NCBI GenBank assembly: GCA_946530775.1
Contig: CAMNAH010000001.1
Location: 1-26,796 of the forward strand
DNA from: an uncultured Coriobacteriales bacterium
GTDB lineage: Bacteria > Actinomycetota > Coriobacteriia > Coriobacteriales > Atopobiaceae
Direction of reading: 5' to 3'
Length of the DNA stretch: 26,796 bases
Shown here: positions 15,913 to 23,287 of the stretch, piece by piece
Numbering within the stretch: the stretch's first letter is position 1
How the letters are laid out: the number at the start of each line of letters is the position of its first letter
Notes under the pieces: generated by a model
Told to the model about the DNA's origin: nothing
What the model saw: the letters and a program-made list of their open reading frames with translations, nothing else
Databases searched by the model: none
Program-made: the position numbers and the translations under genes

Positions 15913-17942
15913 GGCGCACCTGCCAACGCGGACAGATCCACTTCGAGTGGAATCGCTCTGTCCGTTCCGGGAATGGGTATCTCGCCGAGGGAGATGCTGC
16001 CGGATGGTACGCCTTCGAATGGGTCCAGCCCCAACGCCCCGAGCACCGACTCGATGCTAGGAGAAGGGCCGATGTCGACGATGAGCCGCTGCACGCGGGA
16101 TATTCCGCCGAGACCGGCACGTTCGAAGACCGAGGACGAGGACACCAGCACGGGTTTGAGCATGCGCATATCACCCGGCTCGATTCCCGCTGCCCTCACC
16201 AGCGATCCGACCTTCTCCTTAAGCCAGGAACCCGCCGAGGAGCCGAACACGCCGTCCACGCGATCGAGAAACCCTGCGGATGTGCTAGCCAGTTGGTCGA
16301 ATGCCGTGCCATATGATTCGAGCAGGGCGCCCCAGAGCTCGGCAGCTTCGCCCAGCACGCCGAACAGCGCGGGGTTGTGCGTTGAGAGGCCATCGAAGAG
16401 GTGCGTCAGCACGGATCCGCCATCCGCCGAACCGTCAGGCGCGAGCATGGCGGCAGAGACCGCAACGCCGGCGGGAAGCGATGCTGGATCGAGCAACGAC
16501 GCTCCGAGCGTCTGCGGAACCTGCTGGTCCTGCGTGCGAGCCACTATCGCAACGCAGCCGCATGATCCGGGCGGGACGATGCGCGGGCGCGGCACGGCGA
16601 GCTCCTCGAGCGCCTCCTCGAACGCATCGGCACCGTCCTCGGCAAGGCCCTCGAGCTCGCGCTGCGCCGCAGCACACTCTGCACGCGCCGCCTGATAGTC
16701 GCGCGAGGCGAGCACGACCTCGCGCCAGTAGTGCTCGAAACCGTTGTCGATGCTCGTCGATGCTGCGGCAACCTTGCCCATATCGACGATGTCCATCTGG
16801 CACAGATCGCATCTGGATACGGCACCGGAGTCGATGTCGTAGAGCGATGCATAGCCAGCCGCACCTCCAACAGCTCCCGGGCAGGCAAGCGTGGCGTGGA
16901 GCACCGTGGCGCCACCCTCGTGCGTGCAGGGCCACCGCACATCGGTATAGAGCGTCGTCGCGCGTGCCTCGGCCGTATTGTGCGGAAGCTCCGGCAGATT
17001 CATATCCACGCTTCCATCGGCCAGCTCGATGTAGTAGGCCTCCGAGAGCCGCTCGATGGCGTAATCGTAGAACGCCTCGCGCGCGCAGCAATCGACCAGA
17101 GCCTCGAGCGTTCCGTTCTCGGGCGTATCGACCGCACGCCGTATGGGATAGTAGGCGCGGGCGCGCATAAGGGCAGCCCCGAACGTCCAGGTCTCGTACG
17201 TGGGATAATCGGGGTTCTGCGAGCCCTGCATGCCCGCAAGCGTTCCAGCCCGCTCGCGCATGCACCGAGGGCGCTGCCCGCAATCCGCCATCCACCCGCG
17301 CATGAGCGCCTCATCGGCACGCCTGGATGCATCTGCGAGCTTCTCGCTCGCCCCACGCAGGTCCTCCGCCCTCTCCTCGAGCTCGCTTGTGTCGATCTCG
17401 GTATCAAGCGACGAGAAATCGCTTCCCCCTTCAAGGGGAAGCGGGACGGCCACGCCGGCATAGGAGATGCCGCCCTGCTGGTTGGCCTCCACCACGGCGA
17501 TGGAGTTGAGGCATACGAGGGCAGGCACCGCCGCCTCGAGTTTCGAGAGACCTTCGACCGCCCCGCGGGCAAACGAGGTGCGCGCATCGAGCATCGATGT
17601 TCCCAGGTCGAGCATCTCAGCGGCAGCGGAGCCGGCACCCGGAACGCATGCGAGCACAAGGGCCGCACCGCAGACCACGAGCCCGGCGATGCCCATCGTG
17701 AGGATGAGGGCATCGCACACCTGGGCGCAGGTTGCGTAGCGCGAGACGACATTGGCGCCGGCAAGCGCGGCGGCATCGGCCACCTCCTGCACTTCGGCCG
17801 CACGCGAGAGGCTCCATTGCACACGACCCGCGAAGAGCACGAGCGTGACGCTCAAGAGGAGCGCAAGTGCCATCGCGACCGTCGTATATCCGCCCTCATC
17901 GTCGAGGAACAGATCGATCGGGAGACGGGACGGCCTAGTCAT
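15909..17942 (-). CDS. TadG-like pilus assembly protein with Cys/His insert
   Basis: A 677-aa protein. The N-terminus DEGGYTTVAMALALLLSVTLVLFAG followed by EVADAAALAGANVVS is the TadG/TadE-type putative Flp assembly signature. A second hydrophobic span lies at about 80-101. A large extracytoplasmic part contains C339-T-H341, H349, C354 and C378-D-L-C381, with ASTSIDNGFEHYWREVV following, then coiled-coil-prone Ala/Glu stretches and a beta-rich end. It has no Glu at position 5 of the mature segment (Val), unlike the other pilin-like genes here. ATG 17942 overlaps the upstream gene by 8 bp; an in-frame GTG at 17951 is also possible. It is probably a large surface or cell-wall component of the pilus base. 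Confidence 0.78.
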   Translation of the reverse strand: MTRPSRLPIDLFLDDEGGYTTVAMALALLLSVTLVLFAGRVQWSLSRAAEVQEVADAAALAGANVVSRYATCAQVCDALILTMGIAGLVVCGAALVLACVPGAGSAAAEMLDLGTSMLDARTSFARGAVEGLSKLEAAVPALVCLNSIAVVEANQQGGISYAGVAVPLPLEGGSDFSSLDTEIDTSELEERAEDLRGASEKLADASRRADEALMRGWMADCGQRPRCMRERAGTLAGMQGSQNPDYPTYETWTFGAALMRARAYYPIRRAVDTPENGTLEALVDCCAREAFYDYAIERLSEAYYIELADGSVDMNLPELPHNTAEARATTLYTDVRWPCTHEGGATVLHATLACPGAVGGAAGYASLYDIDSGAVSRCDLCQMDIVDMGKVAAASTSIDNGFEHYWREVVLASRDYQAARAECAAAQRELEGLAEDGADAFEEALEELAVPRPRIVPPGSCGCVAIVARTQDQQVPQTLGASLLDPASLPAGVAVSAAMLAPDGSADGGSVLTHLFDGLSTHNPALFGVLGEAAELWGALLESYGTAFDQLASTSAGFLDRVDGVFGSSAGSWLKEKVGSLVRAAGIEPGDMRMLKPVLVSSSSVFERAGLGGISRVQRLIVDIGPSPSIESVLGALGLDPFEGVPSGSISLGEIPIPGTDRAIPLEVDLSALAGAP

Positions 17943-18411
17943 TCCACACACCCGCCCAATCCTCTTGGCCTCCCTCGAGCCATGACGGTCGCAAAGATAT
18001 GCGATACTTGGATCTCAGGATGACCCCCTCCTCATCGTGCTCGAGCATCAGGCGCGTGAGCATGCCGAACACCGGAAGGGGCCGCGCATGGCCCACAATC
18101 GAGACCTCGACATCGCCGGCATGCTCCGAGAACTCTACAGACCAGCCCTCATCGCCGCCCGTATGGAACAGCGCTGCATGCGGTACCGATTCGAGCCGGC
18201 GCAGGCAGAAGGAGCGAACCGCGTCTTCTTCGTTCGAGGCGGTAACCAGAAGGCGGGCGGTCTCGGCGGCAGCTTGGTCCATCATCATCCGTGCGTAGAT
18301 GAGGCATGCCGGCTGCAGCAGCATCCCAAGAAGGGCGAGCACCGTCGGCAGCATGAACGCAGCCTCGACCGTTGCCTGTCCATCGCATTCTTTAAGCAAG
18401 CCATTGCGCAT
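17935..18411 (-). CDS. TadE-like minor pseudopilin
   Basis: A 158-aa protein with CDG then QATVEAAFMLPTVLALLGMLLQPACLIYARMMMDQAAAETARLL. This is the TadE signature with Glu5 after the predicted Gly cleavage point, followed by the MDQAAAETARLL helix. The C-terminal region is extracytoplasmic. Its ATG follows the TAA of the small pilin gene with no gap, and its end overlaps the TadG-like gene by 8 bp. It should be processed by a TadV-type prepilin peptidase and act in Flp filament assembly. Confidence 0.82.
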   Translation of the reverse strand: MRNGLLKECDGQATVEAAFMLPTVLALLGMLLQPACLIYARMMMDQAAAETARLLVTASNEEDAVRSFCLRRLESVPHAALFHTGGDEGWSVEFSEHAGDVEVSIVGHARPLPVFGMLTRLMLEHDEEGVILRSKYRISLRPSWLEGGQEDWAGVWND

Positions 18412-18621
18412 TTAGAACACCACCACATCGAACGCCGTGCCCAGGGCGTCTCCGCCAGAAAGCACATGAGCAGAGCTGTCGATCACCGAAGAGAAGACCG
18501 CAGGGTTGCGGATGAACGCAAGCACGGCACCGAGCGCCACCACGCTCGCCAAGAGCGCACATAGGACGAGCGCGTATTCGAGCGTCGACTGTCCTTCGCA
18601 AGAGCCGAGCATCTTCTCCAT
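18412..18621 (-). CDS. Small Flp/TadE-like prepilin (second pilin-type gene)
   Basis: A 69-aa protein: MEKMLGSCEG then QSTLEYALVLCALLASVVALGAVLAFI and a 35-residue tail ending in VVVF. It has the Flp class cleavage site G-x4-E-Y with Glu5 and Tyr6, the two residues typical of Flp pilins. ATG 18621 has GGGGAGG five bases upstream. It lies 15 bp after the unknown gene, and its TAA abuts the tadE ATG. It may be a minor or alternative pilin. Confidence 0.75.
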   Translation of the reverse strand: MEKMLGSCEGQSTLEYALVLCALLASVVALGAVLAFIRNPAVFSSVIDSSAHVLSGGDALGTAFDVVVF

Positions 18622-18636
18622 ATCGGCCTCCCCTTC

Positions 18637-19038
18637 TCACCGAATATCCAGACGGATCGTTTGAATCGAGCAGGTCCCCTCGTCAATCGCCTTGATCACG
18701 GCGATCTCCGTCCACCCATCGCCCTGCACAATGCATCCCCAGGCGTTTCCGTAAAGGTCGAGATAGCCCGAGCAGGCGAGCGTGCACGAGCGCATATCGC
18801 GATAGGTGCACAGCTGCTCAGACGCCGCATCCTGAAGGTTTTCATGCACATAGGCCGTATCCTCAACACGCCGGATGCGCGATGCGCCCTTCTCGCCGCC
18901 CACCCCCGGCATCGCTGCAGGCGCGTCAGCTTCGAATCCTTCGTCAGACGACCTGCCCGCCGCGGCAACAGCGCCGAGCAGCAACGCCAGGACGATTGCC
19001 GCTACAGCGAGTTGATTCCCTCGGCGATTGCGTTCCAC
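18637..19038 (-). CDS. Unknown secreted or membrane-anchored protein of the Tad operon
   Basis: A 133-aa protein that I do not recognise. Residues 1-27 are a basic start followed by a hydrophobic stretch (LAVAAIVLALLLGAVAAAG), consistent with a signal anchor. The rest is extracytoplasmic with five Cys (LCTYRDMRSCTLACSGYL...WGCIV...TCSIQTI), suggesting disulfides. The likely start is GTG 19036-19038, which lies 37 bp inside the preceding flp gene in another frame; GGAGA precedes it closely. The overlap makes coupling with flp expression likely. Its place between two pilin genes suggests a role at the pilus, but nothing in the sequence shows it. Confidence 0.65.
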   Translation of the reverse strand: MERNRRGNQLAVAAIVLALLLGAVAAAGRSSDEGFEADAPAAMPGVGGEKGASRIRRVEDTAYVHENLQDAASEQLCTYRDMRSCTLACSGYLDLYGNAWGCIVQGDGWTEIAVIKAIDEGTCSIQTIRLDIR

Positions 19039-19178
19039 AGCTCTCCGACCTTCTCCCTGAACGCAAGGATTGCAAGGATCGCGATAACCACGAGAACGCC
19101 CACGAGAATGGCGTATTCGGTCGTCCCCTGCCCCGACTCGTCACCGATAAGGCCTCTGAAACGCATGATGCTGTCCAT
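19002..19178 (-). CDS. flp: Flp-family major pilin
   Basis: A 58-aa protein: MDSIMRFRGLIGDESG then QGTTEYAILVGVLVVIAILAILAFREKVGELWNAIAEGINSL. It has the classical Flp layout: a short basic leader ending in Gly, Glu5-Tyr6 in the mature form, a hydrophobic helix, and a short amphipathic tail. The mature pilin would be 42 aa. A strong Shine-Dalgarno (AAGGAGAG) lies before ATG 19178. It follows tadC by 25 bp, the largest gap in the operon, which fits independent strong translation of the filament subunit. It overlaps the start of the next gene by 37 bp. Confidence 0.88.
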   Translation of the reverse strand: MDSIMRFRGLIGDESGQGTTEYAILVGVLVVIAILAILAFREKVGELWNAIAEGINSL

Positions 19179-19203
19179 AACGCTCTCCTTTCATCGAGCT
19201 TGC

Positions 19204-19824
19204 TCATAGGGATTGCAGCGCCGGGCCCATAAGCGGCCCGAGTATTGCCAGAAGCATTGCGGGAACGATGAGGGTTCCCAGAGGAATGAGCATCTTGACG
19301 GGCACCTTCTCGATCGCCTCCTCGACGTTCGACCTATGCTCGTCGCGGATGGCCTGCGCCTGATGCTCGAGAACCTCCGCAAGCGGGGATCCAAAGGCCA
19401 AGGCCTCGGTAACCGCCGCGGAGAAACGCTGGAGCGCGGCGATATCGAGTCGTTTTGCAAGGCTCGCGAGAGCCTCCGATCGCGTTTCGAGCCCCATGCG
19501 CCACAGCTGCATGGATGCAGCGAGCTCCTCGGCCAGATCGTTGTCGTAGCGCGTGCAGTACAGCTCGAGCGAGGCATCGAAGGAGAGGCCCGCGGAAAGG
19601 CCGAGCGTGAGCACATCGAGCAGCACGGGAAGCTCGGAGAGGCAGCAGCGTCGAAGCTCCTCCGTGCGTTCGCGCTCCCGATACGCCCGCACGGGTGCAA
19701 GCTCCCTGAAGAATGCGGCAAGATCCTGCTCCCGCGACCTCGCCCCGCCTCCCGCCATCTGGCGGTCTAAGGCAAGCTGGGCCGCTGCGAACGCGAACAG
19801 AGCGGCGATGATGGGCTCCATCAT
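19204..19824 (-). CDS. tadC: TadC inner-membrane platform protein
   Basis: A 206-aa GspF-type protein. An N-terminal span (MMEPIIAALFAFAAAQLAL) is followed by a cytoplasmic T2SSF domain with LSELPVLLDVLTLGLSAGLSFDASLELY and VTEALAFGSPLAEVLEHQA. A C-terminal pair of hydrophobic helices ends at LLAILGPLM. It pairs with TadB to form the platform on which TadA drives pilin assembly. ATG 19824 overlaps the TadB TGA (ATGA) and has GAGGGGG upstream. A longer frame to 19983 is discarded because it runs inside tadB. Confidence 0.88.
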   Translation of the reverse strand: MMEPIIAALFAFAAAQLALDRQMAGGGARSREQDLAAFFRELAPVRAYRERERTEELRRCCLSELPVLLDVLTLGLSAGLSFDASLELYCTRYDNDLAEELAASMQLWRMGLETRSEALASLAKRLDIAALQRFSAAVTEALAFGSPLAEVLEHQAQAIRDEHRSNVEEAIEKVPVKMLIPLGTLIVPAMLLAILGPLMGPALQSL

Positions 19825-20759
19825 GCAATCCCCCTCGAAAGGCGCCGCACGATGAGAACGGCGGCACAGTCCATGCAGGCGGCAAGCGCTATCGACACGA
19901 TTCCCGTGGGCGTCGCGATTCCCGCTTGGAAGTCGGGCGATATCATCAGGAGCACGCCTACGAGCAGAGCCGGCAGCAGGCATACGATCCTCACGGAAAG
20001 ACGGACCTGCGCGGTCTTGACAACAAGAAGCCGTTCGAGCTCGCCCGCACGCTCCACCAAGTTCGCAGAGCGCATGAAGAGGCTCTGGAGCGGGCTGCCC
20101 GTGCGATGCGATATGGCAAGGGCGCTTGAAAGCAGCTCGATCCCAGGCGTGCGAAGCTCGTCGACCAATGCCGACAGCGCTTCGTCATAAGGATCCCCAC
20201 ACAGTATCCGCAACGAGCACTGGGCAAAGGCCGGGGCGGTCACGCTATCCTCGCGAGACCCCACATAGGCGATTGCCTGGGAGAGCGTGAGGCCGGATCC
20301 GAGGGAAACAGCGAGCGATCTGAACACCGCAGGCATCTCCGCAGAGAGTGCCTGGACGTGTTTGCGCTGCGCATGGGACGTGCTTGCGCAAAGGACAGCG
20401 GCATATACCGCTGCGCCCACGGGAGCACCCCAAACAGACGCCGAGAACACCGCCCCGATGCATGCCGAAATCACACACCCCGCTGCGACCACGGAACACG
20501 TTTCGGTCATCGAGAAGTCGAAGCCCGCCTTTGCAAGACGTGTGCGCACAAGCGCGGAGGAGGCCGAAACCGCTGAAATCGAGAGCGCACGCTCGATGGC
20601 AGCACTCTGCGAGCAGATACGCAGCAGATTGCGCAAATGTCGCTCCATCCAGCGAATCGACCTTGATGCGAACATGGTTGACCGTACGGTTTGGCCCGTT
20701 GCGACAAAGCATGCGCAGAACGCGAGCGCGAAGACCGTTATGGGAGCAAGGAACGCCAC
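19821..20759 (-). CDS. tadB: TadB inner-membrane platform protein
   Basis: A 312-aa GspF-like membrane protein. Two N-terminal hydrophobic segments precede a T2SSF domain with EMPAVFRSLAVSLGSGLTLSQAIAYVG and ALAISHRTGSPLQSLF. Two C-terminal hydrophobic segments follow, with LLPALLVGVLLMISPDF. It partners TadC around the TadA ATPase. The start is a GTG at 20757-20759, six bases after GAGGAGGAGGT, giving a 22-bp overlap with tadA; the longer frame to 20837 runs inside tadA and is not used. Confidence 0.85.
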   Translation of the reverse strand: MAFLAPITVFALAFCACFVATGQTVRSTMFASRSIRWMERHLRNLLRICSQSAAIERALSISAVSASSALVRTRLAKAGFDFSMTETCSVVAAGCVISACIGAVFSASVWGAPVGAAVYAAVLCASTSHAQRKHVQALSAEMPAVFRSLAVSLGSGLTLSQAIAYVGSREDSVTAPAFAQCSLRILCGDPYDEALSALVDELRTPGIELLSSALAISHRTGSPLQSLFMRSANLVERAGELERLLVVKTAQVRLSVRIVCLLPALLVGVLLMISPDFQAGIATPTGIVSIALAACMDCAAVLIVRRLSRGIA

Positions 20760-22051
20760 CGCTCCACCTCCTCCTCGGATGCCATGTGCGACTCGAGGGC
20801 GCGATTGACAAAGGACGGCATCGCCTCGAGTGTCCAAGCATCATCAGCTGGATCGAAGGACACGCACGGCACGAGCTCGACACGGCCATCATCTGCGCGT
20901 ACAACCTCGGACATCGATGAGATGCGGCGCGAGCCATCCGAGCGCCTGCACGACATGACGATCAGGTCCAACGCTGTTGCGATCTGCTCCTCGATAAGCT
21001 CCGGGGGCAGGTTCATGCCGAAGCGCGCCATGAGGATGAGCCTGGAGATGGCCTCGTGCGCGTCTCCCGCGTGCAGCGTGGTCAGCGAACCCGGATGCCC
21101 CGTATTCATGGCATTCAACATATCGATGGTCTCCTCGCCACGGACCTCCCCCACCACGATGCGGTCGGGCCTCATGCGCAGCGCGTTCTTGACCAGATCG
21201 CGGATGGTTATCTCGCCCGTGCCCTCGATGGAGGCATCACGCGCCTCGAGGGCGACCACATTGGGATGCGAATCGAACCTGAGCTCGCAGGAGTCCTCGA
21301 TAGTCACGATGCGCTCGCCATGGTCGATCTCGCAGGAAAGCGCGTTGAGCAAGGTGGTCTTTCCCGAGCCCGTTCCGCCCGCAACCGCGATGCTCTGGCG
21401 CATCCTCACGGCACATGTGAGCAAACCCGCATACCAATCGGGTATGGCACCGAGTTCTTGGAGCCGAGCCAGCGACGTGATGCGTCCGGCGAACTTGCGG
21501 ATGGTCACCGCGGGACCATGCGGAGCGATGGGCGATACGACGGCGTTGACGCGATCGCCGTTGGCCAGACGCGCGTTCACGATGGGGCTGCTCTTGTCGA
21601 GACGCCGGCCCAACGGGGCAAGGATCCTGTCGAGCGCGACCATGACCTGCTCTTCCGAGTCGAACGTGCGCTTCGACGCCTCGAGACGCCCGTGGCGTTC
21701 GAAGAATATCGCCCGCGGTCCGTTGACCATGACCTCGGTGACATCGTTGTCATCCATCAGAGGTTGGATCGGCCCGAGCCCGCAGAGCTCGTCGAGAACC
21801 TGGGCGATGACGGCGCTGTGGTTCTCCGGCGCTATACGGCCCTGTTGGACGTTCAGGATGGATGTGAGCGCTACCTCGAGCTCCATGCGGGCACGCTCGG
21901 GCGTACCCTGCGCGATCTGAGCCGCAACGGTTCTGAGCCCGAGCTGCTCTATGAGCTCGTGTTTGAGCCAGATGCGCTGCTCGGTCATATCCTCCGCAAC
22001 GGATTGCCCAGGAAGAGCGCCCTGCGAGCGCACACGTTCGAGCACGCTCAC
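20738..22051 (-). CDS. tadA: TadA/CpaF secretion ATPase
   Basis: A 437-aa GspE/PilT-family hexameric ATPase. Walker A is GGTGSGKT (225-232) and Walker B is RIVVGEVRG (297-305). The Asp box is IVTIEDSCELRFD and the His box is NTGHPGSLTTLHAG (316-329). It powers Flp pilus assembly on the cytoplasmic face through TadB and TadC. The N-terminal domain resembles CpaF (DVTEVMVNGP). The start is GTG 22049-22051, directly after the tadZ TAG with no gap. Length is normal for CpaF. Confidence 0.93.
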   Translation of the reverse strand: MSVLERVRSQGALPGQSVAEDMTEQRIWLKHELIEQLGLRTVAAQIAQGTPERARMELEVALTSILNVQQGRIAPENHSAVIAQVLDELCGLGPIQPLMDDNDVTEVMVNGPRAIFFERHGRLEASKRTFDSEEQVMVALDRILAPLGRRLDKSSPIVNARLANGDRVNAVVSPIAPHGPAVTIRKFAGRITSLARLQELGAIPDWYAGLLTCAVRMRQSIAVAGGTGSGKTTLLNALSCEIDHGERIVTIEDSCELRFDSHPNVVALEARDASIEGTGEITIRDLVKNALRMRPDRIVVGEVRGEETIDMLNAMNTGHPGSLTTLHAGDAHEAISRLILMARFGMNLPPELIEEQIATALDLIVMSCRRSDGSRRISSMSEVVRADDGRVELVPCVSFDPADDAWTLEAMPSFVNRALESHMASEEEVERWRSLLP

Positions 22052-23287
22052 CTAGCTCGCCTCCCTCGCACGCGAGAACTTCCAGAATCTGCGCTTGACC
22101 GTAGGCTCCTTGGATGCCCGCAGCGCTTCGTCGCACGCAGGGAGGCATCCGAGCTCTGAGAGAATCTGGGCAAGGCATGAGGCTATCGAGGTCGTAAAGT
22201 CGCTTGCATAGCGCGAGAGCTCATGCGCGCGCCCCTCATCGAGAAGCTGCGATACCTCCCGGCCTCCCTCGAATACCCTGAGCGGACGCGCGACTTCGAG
22301 GCCCACCTCCGTGCGGCCGAGAGAGAAATCGGGCCTCGTGTAGGGGTCGGCGTGATTCTCGAGACGCATAATACGCGCACGTGCGACCCCCAGGCGCACG
22401 GCCAAGCCTCCCATCCGCGCGAGAAACGCCAGGGAGGAACGGCGCCCGTCGTAGACAAGCACCGCCCTGTCGGCATGTTGGAGCGCCTCCGCAACGGCAT
22501 CGGTCGTCGTCGACGAGGTATCCGCAAGCACAAGGTCGGCGTGGGCTCGTGCATGAGCTATGAGCTCGCCGATGTGGGGAGACGCAACCTCCGCCATCTC
22601 GGGAAGGGCGCAGGGCCCCCAGAGGTGTATGTTCTCGGCAACGTGTACCGGTTTTGCCATAACAGACGAGTCGCCGCACGTGCCGAACTGGGCCAGGTCG
22701 CATCCCTGGGCGCATCCAAGGCGGGCGAAGAGATCCCCGTTCGCAAGATCAAGATCGAGCAACGCCACGCGCATCCCCCACGAGGCCGCTATATGCGCCG
22801 CCACCGACACGATGGCCGTCTTACCCACTCCCCCGCGCCCCGAGCAGAACACGACGAGCGGAGCACCGGCGCCGGCCCCTTCCCGCAAAGGCCGTTCGGG
22901 GCTCGGTGCCTTCGTCTGATCCACACGCTGAGCAGGTTCCCGAGCAGGGCGGCGCGGAGCCGACCCAGCCTCGATAACTCGGCTGATACCTGCGCTTGCG
23001 GCACGTGAGCGAAGCGAGCCCGAGGCCGCCTCGGTGACAAGGGTCGTCTCGGCAACACAGCCATCGCGGACGATGGCCGCGCACAGGTTGATATCGGATA
23101 CCCCGCGCTCGCTAAAGCCGGCAGCGGCGACGCAGCGCCCGTCCCCGTGTTCCAGAGCAAGCTTTCTGAGCTCAGATGCGGATTCGGTATGCACGAGCTC
23201 CGCATGCGGATAGAGCGCCGACATGCATGCAAACAGCTCGTCCTTGCGATGCTGCGGGCAGCAGCAGAGACATGTTTCGGGTGCCAT
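22052..23287 (-). CDS. tadZ: TadZ/CpaE-like ParA-family localisation ATPase
   Basis: A 411-aa protein. Residues 1-110 form an atypical receiver-like domain with a Cys-rich start (TCLCCCPQH); a Pro/Arg linker follows, then a ParA/MinD-type ATPase (141-390). The deviant Walker A is CSGRGGVGKTAI, in which the signature Lys of KGGVGKT is Arg151 while the P-loop K156 remains. Walker A' is VALLDLDLANGD. In Tad systems TadZ marks the assembly site. ATG 23287 directly follows the cpaB TAG, with AGGGGAG ten bases upstream. Confidence 0.85.
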   Translation of the reverse strand: MAPETCLCCCPQHRKDELFACMSALYPHAELVHTESASELRKLALEHGDGRCVAAAGFSERGVSDINLCAAIVRDGCVAETTLVTEAASGSLRSRAASAGISRVIEAGSAPRRPAREPAQRVDQTKAPSPERPLREGAGAGAPLVVFCSGRGGVGKTAIVSVAAHIAASWGMRVALLDLDLANGDLFARLGCAQGCDLAQFGTCGDSSVMAKPVHVAENIHLWGPCALPEMAEVASPHIGELIAHARAHADLVLADTSSTTTDAVAEALQHADRAVLVYDGRRSSLAFLARMGGLAVRLGVARARIMRLENHADPYTRPDFSLGRTEVGLEVARPLRVFEGGREVSQLLDEGRAHELSRYASDFTTSIASCLAQILSELGCLPACDEALRASKEPTVKRRFWKFSRAREAS

